Of a DNA stretch of 64,000 nt, positions 45,157 to 57,305 are shown piece by piece; position 1 is the first letter of the stretch, and each line of letters begins with the position of its first letter. The translations under genes were made by a program, and so were the position numbers. The notes under the pieces were generated by a model, which saw only the letters and a list, made by a program, of their open reading frames with translations, did no database searches and had not been told where the DNA came from. Origin of the DNA: Clitopilus passeckerianus (lineage: Eukaryota; Basidiomycota; Agaricomycetes; Agaricales; Entolomataceae); assembly GCA_944990035.1 (NCBI GenBank), contig CALYLX010000094.1, forward strand, positions 1 through 64,000, read 5' to 3'.

Positions 45157-47430
45157 CTAAAACAACCACGGTCCTGCCCTCGCACCTGCAACCTCCGGCT
45201 TGATCTGCAAACAACTCTGATGAATCAAGTTCAACGCCTTTACAGCATCCCTCTGCTCGATAACACAACTGATGTTGATCTCGCTCGCCCCTTGGGAAAT
45301 CATCTCGATGTTGACGTTCCCTTGAGCAAGCGTCGTGAACATCTTCCCTGCAATACCGACCATATTGCGCATTTCTTTCCCAACGAGGGAGAGGATTGCC
45401 ATTTGAGAGTGGACAGAGACCTAGTGGGGTACTTAGCATCAATTTTGGCTAAGGAAAAGAGGACACTCACTGTTCCACTCTTTTTCAACTCCCTAACCAG
45501 TCTCTCCGTTCCCCTCTTCCCAAGCACCCCTCCATCCTCAATCGCCATACTCACATGCACCTCACTCGTGCTGATCAGATCCACGACAACTCCATACTGG
45601 TCCAACGTCCCAAAAATCCCGGCCAAAAACCCATGCGAGACACTCTTCCTATTCGAGTTCACGTTGAGCACCATGATATTTTCCTTGATGGTGACCGCAG
45701 TCGGCAAACGTTGCCGTTTTTGCTGTTCAAGTAAGAACGCCGTTTGGGTGAGAGTAGTCAAGGGCAGTGGGCGCGTGGCAAGGGCTGAAGAAAGTGTGTC
45801 TTCAAGTGTGCTGGGCTCGGCGTCCGGGTCTGGGTCAGGGAATATAACTGTTCCTCCGCCTTGCGGATTCTCGACATTCTTTATCCTAATCGGGATCTTT
45901 CGTCTTATGGCCTGTTCCACGATCAGCCCAAAATTTTTCACGAGTGATAAAGGTTCATACCTGTTCCATAGTGAATGGGTGCACAACCTCACTCCCGTAA
46001 TACGTCAACTCCGCCGCCTCGTCTGGACTAATCCTGCTAATCAACCTCGCAGTGCTCACTTTCCTGGGATCCGCGGTGAATATCCCGTCCACCTCTTTCC
46101 AGATCTGCAGTTCCGCCGCTTCGAGGCCAACAGCCAGGAGCGCTGAACAAAGGTCGGTATAACCGCGACCAACTTGGGAGAGAAGGGAGCCTGGGACGGG
46201 CCCGAAGAACCCTGTCACAACGGGGACGCGTGCGCCACAGGCAGAGATGCGCGCGGCTAGGGAGAGGGCGAGGGAGTCGTAGAAGTCTTGTGAGAGAGTG
46301 GGGGTATCAGAGGCAGAGAGATCTTCGAGGATGTCGTCGGGTACGATATCTTCCAATGAGACGTATTCCGCGTCAATGCCCTACGTTGTGATGTTAGAGT
46401 CGTTGCAGAAGGTATTATAAATGAAAACTACACACCTGATCGCGTAGAATAGCGGTCATGATTTTGCATGCTAACCTCTCCCCAAGCCCGATGATACTAT
46501 CCTGGCTTCGGGGTGAAATTTCATCGATGACCTAGAACAACCAGGGATCAAACGTAACAAGAAGGAATAGTATTCAATTAACATGTTCCTGTCACAAAAG
46601 TAAGCCCACAAACATACCTGTGCAGCAAATAAGAAACCTCTAAGCCATTCACAATCCCTGTCGATTTCCTCCTCTAGCTCAGCCAGAATCTCCCGGTCTC
46701 GAACAGACTCTCGAGCAGCTTTGAGGTGCTCCTCTCGTATCGTGTCAACGGTAGCGAAGAACTCAGGTTGCGGCTGTCCAGCAGAGGGCATAGTCAGAGG
46801 CGTCAAAGAGAATCCCTGCTGTCCTCCAGGTCCCGAGCCGGACGATGATGACCGGCCCCTGCTCAATGGCGGAGGTGGGCTCTGAGACCCGTCATGTCCA
46901 GCACCAAACAAACTTCTGGTACTTCCAGGGTTAGGGGAGAATGGGGTAGCAGATCCAGAGGTGTTGGAGCACTTTCTACGAGAGCGCCCATTTTGGAGGG
47001 TTTGGTGCGCGGCCTTGAGGAGGAGGTTGGTGGTTCCGAGGGCCTTTGTAGACCCGGAACGGGCGGAGCAGACAATGGCCACTTTGTGCTGGTCAATGTA
47101 GTTCCTAGATAGGTGGAGGGAAAGTTAGCCTGGATTGGATTAACACGAGGATGATGAAGGGGTTGGGGATCAACACGAGGGAAGAGAAGGCGGTAAACGG
47201 GATGGAAGGAAGGAAAATGAAACGTACGCAACGATATCAGCCGCAATCTTCGTTGCAAACTTGCCTACACTCGTTCCTCCAAACTTTTGAACGAGCCATT
47301 TCGCAGATGGGTCTATGGTATTCTGGTGCAAGTTGGGTGGGGTCATAGGTAATGAGCTTGGTGGTGTCGGCGACGCTGACGATGACGGGCTCGCTAGCGG
47401 AGACGGTGTAGGTGAGGTATCATCCGACAT
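45157..47430 (-). CDS. HOM3: Aspartokinase (HOM3-type)
   Basis: It phosphorylates aspartate, the first step toward threonine and methionine in fungi (and homoserine). The kinase N-terminus is WLVQKFGGTSVGKFA, then KVAIVCSARSGSTKALGTTN. Later kinase motifs are VVTGFFGPVPGSLLSQVGRG, WKEVDGIFTADPRKV and ELTYYGSEVVHPFTMEQ. The C-terminal ACT pair includes KENIMVLNVNSNRKSVSHGF, VDLISTSEVHVSMAIED and VGIAGKMFTTLAQGNVNIEM. After KALGTTNLLLKAAHQTL a low-complexity insert of about 75 residues rich in Ser, Pro and Gly precedes the segment FFATVDTIREEHL; this insert is not part of bacterial or plant enzymes. Five or six exons. The C-terminal ACT domains suggest feedback control by threonine, by family knowledge. 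Confidence 0.93.
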
Positions 47431-49212
47431 TGATTTTGAATATTCGATATGTCAAGTAGTAAGATGTAAAGGAACGAGAGCAGGAAGGAAAGGTATATAA
47501 GAGGTCCAACCAAAATTTCGCGAAAGCATTGCACGATTCTGACCTGATCGAGTCATGGATCATTGAGAATTAACCGGCATTTGGCCTTTGGGCCGTATAA
47601 AGCCGATATCCGTGGATGAGCCGACACCACGTATTATCCGCTGCTTGTACCGTTCAAGCAACACGTATTCTTTTCTGTGATATATAGTGCTTTAATGAAG
47701 AGATCTCCCTCGATTAGAGCAGTCTTTCTGCTTGACACATGAATGACATTTGAATTGACGGAGGTCGGCCCGGATGCGCCGGAGCTATCTTCATAACGTG
47801 CCGCCTTCAAGCATGCAGGGGGATACATCTTGACCAGTCGCAGATACGCAGCGCGTGACTTCATGGTCTCACACTCGCAGTAAGGCTCGCTCACTCCAGT
47901 GCTTGTGTTGGATATGTTGCCGGCAGCGCACTACTGTGACAAGTTCAACATCGCTCGCATCCTCTGCTCCATGACCCCAATCCAATAACAGCGATGCTTA
48001 TACCGCAAGGATGAGGCATTACCTTCTTCTACTTAGAAACTCCGCCGCTTCGAACAAGTTTTCTTCGATGGTGGCGGTGGCTTGCCAACAACACTGGAGT
48101 TGACAAGTTTCGATCTCTATGTAATTGCTCACACCCATCCAATGAGGTTTTGTTTGCGACAACACTTGATTATTGGTTACCGGCCCGTAGATATTGAGAC
48201 AATCTGAGTTCCGGTGCAACGGAAAATAACACTAAATTGAACAATGCTAAGACGAATAATCGTAATACCAAAGAGCCACCAGTTCAGAAAATCAACAATG
48301 TCTCTGCTTATTGTGGCCGCCAATCCAGAGTGAAGATATCACTCAGTGGATCATGGGCCGATTGCAGCTCTTCAAGATATTGAATCAGGCGTTGTCGTTT
48401 TGAGGACTGAGGTCGGGGATTCTTTAATGTTCCCAGGCATTAGATATTAGGGCATTCCGGCGTATTACGACTTAAACCGCATAGAAAATCTCGGCATGGA
48501 CTGGGACAACGTAAAACGCCATCCCTAAAGTGCCCTTGGATTGTTATCCCGGAGAAACGGACCATCTTGGAGGTAACTGCATTCGCACCCTTCTTATTCT
48601 AGACTGCGTAGAGACTCGGAGGTGCGTATTTCACTTGTTCGCCACATAATCGAGAGTGATTGAATCCCTCTGCGTTCAGCTGGTACTTCTCGCCACTCCG
48701 GAGAAGCCATCCCACAAAAGAGCAGTCGAAATGTAAGCCGATACTTCAGGCTCATTCGCAAGCGATCGAAGCTAGCACGCCGCCACAACGCCGCCATTGA
48801 GAGGGAAAGCCAAGCCATGTAGGAGTAACACAGTCAGATTCACTGAGATGCCCATCTTGTTTCGTATTAAATAGACATAAGTACTTCCTCGCCTCCCAAG
48901 TATGAGGCCGTACGAAGCCAATTGTTCTTGATTTTTCTCCTGTTGGCGAGAACAAGGGGAAGCTGTCCCACACCGGGCAGGTCACAAGCCCAAAATATCT
49001 ATGATAGACATGCAAGAGACTTGCTAGGTGAAGATGCGACAAGCCGTCGAAAACCGTGACAACATTGACGGGAAAATCAACAGCCCAGAGTTGTTTGCCC
49101 CAGACGGAGATGCCAAACAAAGCGCCGAAATCCCAGTTGCGTCCTGCGCGGTCAAGCCAATCACTTTCGCCGGGTCCACAGCAAAAGCCCAACCCCAAAA
49201 ACAACAGCCATT
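47431..49212. other. Intergenic region upstream of aspartokinase
   Basis: About 1.8 kb with no supported gene. A TATATA run lies near 47493, about 63 bases upstream of the aspartokinase start. The longest minus-strand frame (48752-49204, 150 codons) has no recognisable motif and is not treated as a gene. The right end leads into the small gene below. Confidence 0.4.
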
Positions 49213-49951
49213 ATGGCTGAGGCAACTTTCAAAGAGATCCCGGAGATATTTGAGGTTCGTTTCTCGGCCGTCGGCGTATTGTTGGAACCTTATTGCTGAC
49301 GAGCCTTGATTCGTAGATTGAGAATTCAGAAGCTTTGACTGCAAGAACAGAGAGTCTGAGTGAGTTTTCTCCAGAAGTCGATACAGAGGGGCCGTATTAA
49401 TTCGCATATGCATAGCAACATTCCGAGAACTTGGACCCCCCGACCTTTGTCACGTTTCCAAGAGTACAGGAAAGAGTGGACAACGCGACGTGGGTGGCTT
49501 CACACCAGTTCCTTGATTACCATAAACTCACTTCAATTCCATAGCTCGGCTCATATCACTACGTCTCTGGCGTTGATGCATCGTCCTCAGCCTCTTTAGC
49601 GGCGTATATCAATTCATTGACGTATGCAATTGAAGACAACTCAGCGTGGTTTGCGAAAGGTCCAACTTGGAAGGTTAAACATGGATGTTATTGGTGTGTT
49701 ATTTGTTTGCTCCCCGTTCAAATGAGGTTTCTGAACGCGTGTTTGGAATTAGTTGCTTCAATGCTTTCTCGAGGGTAGATATCCGTGTTGAGGTGAAGAT
49801 CCCAGGAGGCGTCAATGCATATGCCATTGACCTCCGTGGCGAAAGGTCGGCGGGACTTCTTTTTGGATCACCATTACGTTCTAAATTAAGATCGAAGGCA
49901 CGAAGCAACGCCAGAAATATGGCAAGAAACGTATATGTCTGCCCTGCTTAG
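49213..49951 (+). CDS. Small uncharacterised protein overlapping the ChAPs start, possibly a pseudogene
   Basis: Not a recognised named family. Spliced frames give MAEATFKEIPEIFE (49213-49254), intron 49255-49316, then IENSEALTARTESLSEFSPE, a possible 39-base intron (49377-49415), NLDPPTFVTFPRVQERVDNA, ATWVASHQFLDYHKLTSIP, an in-frame TAG at 49542-49544, then LGSYHYVSGVDASSSASLAA, WFAKGPTWKVKHGCY, intron 49694-49752 and CFNAFSRVDIRVEVKIPGGV. The TAG can be removed by a 51-base intron 49494-49544. The 3' end (ending VYVCPA) overlaps the ATG of the next gene by 17 bases in another frame. The coherent motifs argue for a real coding history. Uncertain donors, the TAG and the overlap leave its integrity open. 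Confidence 0.5.
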
Positions 49952-52033
49952 GGCAATCCTCTATTCAGACGATCCCAACTACAGCCTTGAGGCTTATCGC
50001 AAGTTGGACCCTATCACCAGCGCTGAAGGAGAGATTCGTTTCTTGCAGGCAGCGGAGGCCTTGTTTTCTAAGGGTATGTTGCTCTTACCGATTGCCTTGT
50101 CTACTCAGTTCCTGATTTCCTGCTAGGGTGGCAAGTTGGGTCCGACCCCGAGATCCAGGTCGCTACTGTTGTGTCAAATCATCTGGCTGCGGGGATCATG
50201 AAGTACTTCGGAGACAGTGGGAGGTACCAGCAGGCGGCCAATCTCTTTGAGAAATTGACCGCTAGAGAGCCTGAAGTTGCATCGCTGTTGGCCAAGAGTT
50301 ACATTGGGATGAGTACGTTCCATTTCAGATATACCACTGCCACACACTAAATGGCCCCAGACGAGGAGGTCAAAGCTGTCCAGATCATGGCGAACGCAAT
50401 CAAGCAACTACCTCAATCGTACACACTCCTCCACGTTCAGTCTGATTTCCTGAGGTCAAAGGGCAAGCTGGAATGGGCTGTGCAGCTGGCTCGCCAAGCT
50501 GTCAATGTCGCCCCCAGCGAGTTCGTTACCTGGGAGAAACTGACTGAATTGTACATCGATCTACAGCAATACGAATCTGTGCGTCTTTTTGCAAAGATTT
50601 CCTGGCCTTGCAACTTATTAATTACGTAGGCGTTACTTACCCTCAATTCTTGTCCCATGTTTACCTTCAACGGCCGAGATGCTCATCGACTCTTGGCGGC
50701 CTCGAAAATTCACCTTCCCTTCCACCGTGCCATTGGTGAGATCCTTCCTGACAGGCAAAAGACGGAAGATGACGAGGTGCGCTGCTTTCTCTTGGTGATG
50801 ACCTGATGCTCACGGCTCATTCTCACTCCCTACAGGCTGATCCTGCACTCCAGCGTCTACCCGCCCCCGGGCTTAGAGGAACATGGGCAAGGGCATACTC
50901 GCTACTCACGCGCCTTGTACACCAGATTGGTTGGGACGAGCTTCTCAAGACGAGGAGTGCGGTTTTCGTGATGGAGGAGGAGTATCGCATGCAGAAGGCT
51001 CAGACAGAGCAGAAACCTGTGACCCCGACAACTGCCAATGGTCTTACGGGTAATGAAGAGGTTGACGCTGGACGAGTCATTATCCATGAAGACGGCACTG
51101 TTGCATCTATTGCATCGCCAGCCATGCCAACCGATGACAAGGCATCCACCAGAGCTCTGAAATCGAGCACCTCGATGGAAAATCCCGACGACAGTCCTAC
51201 GATACCCACTATCCGCGTGTCAACTGACTCGGATGGCGCTCGCCATGAAGATGCCGAGGAGGGTGATCTTTCAAGGACAGTCACGCCCAATGGCGTGGAG
51301 GTCAATGGCGTTGAGAAGCCGGTGCAAGCTGCGGCCAAGGAAGAGGAGCAGGGGGATGCTGATGAGGTGTCGACACCAACCCACGAGGCGTTCTCATTCA
51401 GCAATAAACGCCTGTGTGAGAGGTGGCTGGACAACCTTTTCATGGTGCTATACGAGGTACGACCGCCGCCTCACAACGTGGAACCTGGTTGCTCACGTTA
51501 ATACAAACAGGATCTCCGAGTATGGACTATCTTCCGAGCTGAAGTCGCTCATTTCAAAACCCAGCATGTTGCATATCGCAAAACAGGCGCTGAATGGGAG
51601 GTTCTTGGTGACCTCGGCATACGCCTGCATCACAAGGAGGAAGCCAAGGAGGCGTACCAACGTTGTCTTGAGAGCACGCGATACTCTGTAAAACCCTGGC
51701 TCAAGTTGATGGAGATGTATGCGGATGAGGGAGACATTCAGCGGTCGATTCAAACCGCCATCCGCGTTGCAGCTTATCAGTATGCCGAGTATACTGAGAT
51801 GACAGTCAGTTATATTCAGTTCACACTATTTACCTTCCCTGGCTTACTTTACCCCTTATTTCTAGTACCCCACGCAAATCGCTCGGGCGTTCTTCAAGCT
51901 TGGCCAGCTTCATGGACATGCCAAAATCTCGTTCACACTTCTGAGCATGGGACTACCCGAGTCTATCCTCAAAATCATGCAAGGCTATCTCAAGTATGGA
52001 AGGACTTTCAAAGTGGAGGGTTGGGACTTCTAG
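49935..52033 (+). CDS. ChAPs-family exomer subunit (Bud7/Bch1/Chs6-like)
   Basis: ChAPs (Chs5p-Arf1p-binding proteins) are exomer subunits that sort a few membrane cargoes such as chitin synthase from the trans-Golgi to the surface. The protein starts MSALLRAILYSDDPNYSLEA and is made of TPR-like helices (GKLEWAVQLARQAVNVAPSE and WEKLTELYIDLQQYES). The family signature ALLTLNSCPMFTFNGRDAHR and HLPFHRAIGEILPDR is intact, followed by LQRLPAPGLRGTWARAYSLL and GWDELLKTRSAVFVMEEEY. An acidic, Ser/Thr-rich loop of about 130 residues separates this from CERWLDNLFMVLYEDLRVWT. The C-terminus has YPTQIARAFFKLGQLHGHAK and ends YGRTFKVEGWDF. Six introns or so. Good overall match to the family. Confidence 0.9.
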
Positions 52034-52730
52034 GCTTCGAGTCGGCTCACGTATCATTACTGTACTCCGGCGTTTTCATTCATAAATACCCAGGCCTATT
52101 TTAATTCGACAAGACATCCGTACCCCTCGTTTACCTATTGTTATCCTCGCTTCGAGGCTTTGAATGTAGTTCCATCTGCTGGTCATCAACACGGTTGCGT
52201 GTGAGAGCCAAATGCGTTGGCGCAATCTTTCAATTTGAGAGTTGAAAGTATGTTACTTGATGGGGTAACGAAGTATTCAGGATCATCAACCTCATGCTGC
52301 TCAGTTTTAGACTACGGCCATGTCCGTTCACCGTTTTGGCCGATAAGCATGGGACTAACTGGCCAGAGGCTCTTTCTTACTCGTTTGAACCAGTGCTCTC
52401 ATCTGAAGACCATACGGTCCGCAGCCTGAGAGTCCCTATTTCTGGGAAACAATCGAAAGCCCGGACCTCTCAAAGGGACAGGGCGCTCAGGATCCTTGTA
52501 CTCGTGCTATGAAGCCGTCAATCAACTTGTTGGACTGGGGTGCAGCGTTCGGCATGGGAAGTAGCCTCGAGGACAGGTTCGGTATCGCGAAATGACCTGC
52601 TTCTCCTAGAGTAACGTAAACAAACCCTTGGGGTGGTACCATATATCTGCGGCGTGCGAGAGGCTGATATGAGCATTCCAAACGCTCTAGCTTCCCTTCC
52701 CCCCCGTCCACAGAAGCAGTACTTACCGCG
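52034..52730. other. Intergenic, upstream of the second F-box-like gene
   Basis: No supported coding sequence or repeat was found. It holds the ChAPs 3' region and the next promoter. Confidence 0.4.
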
Positions 52731-53947
52731 ATGCAAAACACTCTACCTCCCGAAGCTCTTGACCACATCGTTGACTTCCTTCACGATGACCCCAGATCCC
52801 TCTCTGCATGTAGCTTGGCATCACCTCATCTTACGCCAGCGGCGCGACATCACCTGTTCTCTGAGCTGGCATTGGCACCAGCTGAGATAAACTCGTTCCT
52901 GGAGCTCCTTGATGTACCATGGACTACCATTCCCCCCGCGATCCAGAGCATTGCGGTCGACAAGCGTAGATGCAGGAGGAGGGAGGAGGAGGATAAACAT
53001 GGTTTCTACATCCCTGACGACTTTGCTCGGATAGTGGGAAGGTTTGGAGGTGTCAGGTCCATCCGGTTTGAGGATGTCGACCTCTCGGAGATTTCACCCC
53101 CTTTCATGCACGCACTATACCAAACCAACAAGACAGAGAAGGTCGAGCTTCTCAATACAACGACATACGTCTTGGAGCCCCTTCTTAGATACGTCTCCTC
53201 GCTCCCAAAGCTGCAAGCGCTGTCCATATCAGGTCTAAAGTCGGAGGAAGCAAGCGCAGAGGACTTCCAAGGAGTTTTATCCAAATTCCGTATGCCCTTT
53301 CTCGACGGCAGTTCATCGTCGACCGAAGTGTTGCACTGGATCCAAACGCAAAACTTCGTCCCCTCCGTGGACGTCTTCCATATCAACCTGGGTGCGGGCC
53401 CATCGGCATCAGCTCTTGTGGCCGAGTATGCACAGCATCTTGGGGGCTCAGTTGAAGCAATCTCCGTCAAGTGGCCGACGGGTGAGTCATGTGTATTTTG
53501 ACAACGAAACCTTCAAGCTCATCCCCTCTTACAGATCAATCAAACCCAGCATACGTTGACTACACGTTATTCCCTAACCTGAAATCCATGCGTCTTCAAG
53601 TCGGCCTTCGTCTGGGCTATACTTCAGATCTGATTCTAGCGGAAAGGAACATCAGAGCTATAGCAGACCAGATCGACTCACCGTATTTTGCAAGAGTTAC
53701 CCTCGAGATTGTCCTTCTCCCCATCCAATTTGCCATAACGTTCCTTGGCATCCTTGAACATACAGCCTTTGAAGCCTACAAATGGCGGGGTATTCACGAT
53801 TTCCTTGCAGAGCGCGATATTAAGGAGTTTGTCCTTATACTTCGAGGGCTCCCGAAGTGCCAACGGGTACCTGTCGAGCAGTTTCTGACAGCTGTGCCAT
53901 TCGCATCTCTGCATAAAGCTGGACGCATTCGTGTTGTCTGCGATTAG
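52731..53947 (+). CDS. F-box-like protein 2
   Basis: Two exons joined by a 53-base intron (about 53483-53535), with ACG-G|AT restoring DQSNPAYVDYTLFPNLKSMR. The N-terminus MQNTLPPEALDHIVDFLHDD is a typical F-box-like start (LPPEALDHIVDFL), followed by ACSLASPHLTPAARHHLFSE. The remaining sequence holds leucine-rich segments (LLRYVSSLPKLQALSIS, LFPNLKSMRLQVGLRLGYTS). It resembles SCF adaptor candidates of agarics. It is unrelated in detail to the F-box-like gene at 15.2-16.9 kb. The substrate is unknown. Confidence 0.72.
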
Positions 53948-54313
53948 ACGGAAGTTCCAACCGAGGTCTTCGGACCTCCTTCTATTTTTAGAAACCATCT
54001 CCATAGAACGAGCCTTGTTAGATTAGATGCCAGACTGTTGTGAAGTGCAAGCTTTTGCACGCATGTCCAGGATGCCTACCATACCGACTGTATTATTCTG
54101 TAACAATTATAATTCAATGCGTAGTCCGAGAGACGGTGCCCGGGTTTATCCAGTTGTCAGATCATGCGTAACTGGAAGGGAGCAGCATGCCTCGCTGCTA
54201 AATCATTTCGGGTGGAACAAATCCCACGTAAAAAGTCTTGCGTCGTTGCCTCCTGCTTAGCTGTCTCTGAACGTTCAGGTCGAGTTTCTCGTTGCAACCA
54301 GTCTGTCTTCACT
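53948..54313. other. Intergenic
   Basis: Promoter of the coiled-coil gene. No gene was recognised. Confidence 0.4.
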
Positions 54314-55670
54314 ATGTCTTATTCTCCGCCGATTCGTCGATTGTCAGATTCCGCCAACGGGAATAGCAGCAAGGAGAGTCTGATTAACGCGTACGAGGCG
54401 GAAGAGGAACGAATCATCAATATCCTATCTCGAAAACTTGAAAAAGTGAGCACAATTCCCGGTACATCAACGTCTTCAATTTCAAGAACTTAGTTTGTAT
54501 AGCTTCGAGAGGAAAAGATAGACCTAGAAAATGTCCTGGAAGCCGAGTCCGAATCCCACGTCAATCGCATGGCCAGAGAACTCTCAGCTCTCCGACTCGC
54601 TCAAAGTCACCAAAATGGCAGCTCTCTACCTAGCCCCGGGACGTCACCAGAGAATGGAATAGGTTTCAGAGCTCTGATGACTGGGACAAGCCCTTCAGAT
54701 CCCAGCACAGACGCACTGCTGGAGGCGTTACAACGGGAGAACGAATATCTCCGAGCGAAGCTGGTGGACACAGAACGAGATTATATCCGAATATCTCGTA
54801 CCAACGATTTATACAGGGAGGAACTGATTGACCTGAGGAGACGAGTGAGTATTCAACTGTCCAACTCATGGGCTTGGTGACATAGTCGGCTTCCAGCTTG
54901 GTCTACCTGTGGACAGTCTTATCGGTCTTCCTGCACCCGAGCCATTCTCTCAACCCACACACCGAAGAGCTTCTTCATCCTTCTCCTCTTCATATTCATA
55001 CTCCAATGCATCTTCTCCGGGTGTGTCACACATGTACACATCAACGCAGGTACCTCTGCGACCAACACATTCGGTGCCAATACCGCGAACTGCATCTGCA
55101 ATTCACCGGCCAAGCCAGACAGATAACGGTAGCAATAGCACCCCAATATCGCATTCCCCGTCATCCTCTGAATCTCCATTCCCTTTCTCTCCGAATGCAA
55201 ACAGCCTTGTCAGTCTGAACACAAACATCACCAGTCCACCTTCGTCGTTCAACCTACCGAATGGGACCTACAGCGGCCCACGGACTCTCACATACCCTTC
55301 AGTTCCTCCGCCGTCACTATCATCCTCCTTTGGCTCGCCTATCGTCATATATGGGATCCCGCACCCCGCATCCGACGTGTCTCCTATCGACCCTTCCAGT
55401 CGCAGGAATTCAGTTGTCTCTCGAAGAAGCGCTGAATGGCGGGTGGGTGGAGAGATGAGCCGGAGGAGCAGCGTTGACAGAGGCGCACGCGTTGCTGAGA
55501 CAGGTTCCTTAATCTCAAGGAGCCGAGGTGGCAGCACAGCCCTCCCTCCAACGACAGAGACGCCTGACATTGCGGAGGCCAACGAGGGCAGCGGGGACAG
55601 TCAGGTGGCTAACAGGGGCGGGGGCGGCAATGTTCGGGCGGTCCCCATCAGCGTCAAGAAGACGCCGTGA
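54314..55670 (+). CDS. CCDC6/DUF2046-like coiled-coil protein
   Basis: Three exons. The start MSYSPPIRRLSDSANGNSSK precedes EEERIINILSRKLEKLREEK and IDLENVLEAESESHVNRMAR, which matches the repeated coiled-coil unit of CCDC6. A second heptad segment, LEALQRENEYLRAKLVDTER and NDLYREELIDLRRR, follows. The rest is Ser/Pro-rich and disordered, with SRRSSVDRG-like stretches, and ends GNVRAVPISVKKTP. CCDC6 in animals is a substrate of kinases and acts in DNA-damage checkpoint control; fungal homologues are poorly described, so a role is only inferred. The start at 54314 follows a stop-free but unlikely upstream extension. Confidence 0.75.
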
Positions 55671-56108
55671 TGGTTCTGATACACATTTACTTCGTTGATG
55701 CGGCGTCGGGGAAGTGGATTCTTATGACTGCATTTGATGCCGACTCATTCTTTGACTCCATACGACTTTCCAGTCTTTTTGCAATATATCTGATCATCCT
55801 ACCTCTTCAAATTGTGATAAAGGCTTGATTATAGTGCTATAGTGTGCTGTACATCTCATATGTTTTTATTTGTACTATTAATTGAATTTATACCTTGAAC
55901 ATTGCAGCCGAATAAACGGCGGGGCACGAGGCGGGACCATGTGAATCCCGCCGGAGGCTGTGCCAGGACCCCGGGTGCCGCGGCGGGATTTCAGGGGTCC
56001 TCGCGCCTCGTGTCAGGCATTGTTCACCGAATTCGGACGCGCTGTGACTCGCGCCCGCCCTATATAAACTGGGAGGTGTGGAGATGATGTATTTTGACTA
56101 CTTCTACC
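55671..56108. other. GC-rich HSP20 promoter region
   Basis: This spacer contains a GC-rich stretch (about 55910-56050), followed by a TATA element. No gene is supported. Confidence 0.45.
56061..56068 (+). promoter_or_regulatory. TATA box of the small heat-shock gene
   Basis: TATATAAA lies 41 bases before the HSP20 start codon, directly after a GC-rich tract. Small heat-shock genes usually have TATA boxes. A clear heat-shock element array (alternating GAA/TTC) was not identified. Confidence 0.55.
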
Positions 56109-57305
56109 ATGTCGCACCCTTACGGTTCGACTTCAAATCCAACTACTCCGATCGACGTTTCTGCGTGGACCACTATGGATAACCAGCAAAGCCAGCAACC
56201 GCAATTACCAACACAGCAGCAACAGCAAGACCAACCGTCCACCACACATCAGCAACATCAGCAATTTGAGCAGCAATTTTCACCAACGATTCCAGTCCCG
56301 CCAGCCCCGGCGGCAGCATACCAGACTGTTCAGCTCGAGCAATTTGAGGAGCCCCAGCGCGTTGTGCCTTCGCAATCGCGGCAGGGCGGGTATGATCATG
56401 CTCCCATAACATTGCATCCAGCTCCTGGCGCTGGACGCCAGAGCTTGAGAACGAGTGAATTGTCCCATTCTGAGGCTGGTCTTCCTGCTGGGTCTTCTCC
56501 ATATGCTTCCAGTTCTAGCAGCCTCGGACCTCATCGGACTCAGCAACGACACCTCCACCGGGCTACAGGCCCGTATGAACAAGCTCGAAGACCTCAAAGT
56601 GCCACTTCCCAAGTACATTTTGCACCGACAGCGAGATACGGAGAGCCTCCAAGGAGCAATCCGATGTCCCCAGTCGTGCCATCTCCTGCGAGTACGAGTC
56701 GGATGGCGAGTTATGGATCAGTTGCTGGGTGCGTCCAACGAGTCTTCCGCCAGCAATCGTGCTGATGATTTTTTCCTCCCTGAAAGAACACCCCGAAATG
56801 TCAGCCCCGACATTGCCACGGCTTCACGCACGAACGTACCTTCGAATGTCCGTCCTTCGCTTCGGGAAAAGCCCTGGCTCCCGCGAACGGACACGCATTA
56901 CGATACAGAGACCCAGATTCTCACTTTGATGCTTGCCCTTCCTGGCGTGAAAAAATCCGAGACGAGAGTGACGCTCTCAACGTGTCGGTTCAACCGTCTT
57001 AAGCAGATCAAGGTTTCTGGTCATCTGAGTTCGAGGTTGCCTTCCATGCGACCAGATGTTGAGTCTGAGCAAGGAATGATTGTAAGGGAGCGCACCACGT
57101 TTGGGCCCTTTAACAGGGTGTTCGCGGTGCCCAATGAAACCAAAGTGCGCCTCGATCTTCATGGCGCTACCTGAGAAATTCTGTGTTAATTTCCTTCCGA
57201 CAGCGTGAAGACATACAAGCTAGCATGGAAGACGGTATACTTACCATCAAAGTTCCTCAAGGCCCACCAGTCGAAGAAAATCCTGAAGAGATACCCATTT
57301 TATGA
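56109..57305 (+). CDS. Small heat-shock protein (HSP20/alpha-crystallin), long Q-rich N-terminus
   Basis: ATP-independent chaperone of the alpha-crystallin family. The N-terminus of about 210 residues is Gln/Pro/Ser-rich (QPQLPTQQQQQDQPSTTHQQ and further runs), unusual in length for the family. After a 53-base intron (about 56727-56779) that joins SVAG to TPRNVSPDIATASR, the alpha-crystallin domain reads PRTDTHYDTETQILTLMLAL, then PGVKKSETRVTLSTCRFNRL, RERTTFGPFNRVFAVPNETK and, after a second intron, REDIQASMEDGILTIKVPQG. The terminal IPIL provides an IXI-like tail. A TATA box is upstream. The apparent frameshift near 56727 is resolved by the intron. Confidence 0.87.

Noticed and set aside
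48752..49204. 150-codon minus-strand frame
   Set aside because: No recognisable motif, no splice continuity, and it lies antisense to the promoter of the small gene at 49213.
56690..56790. Apparent frameshift in the HSP20 gene
   Set aside because: A 53-base intron joins SVAG to TPRNVSPD in frame.
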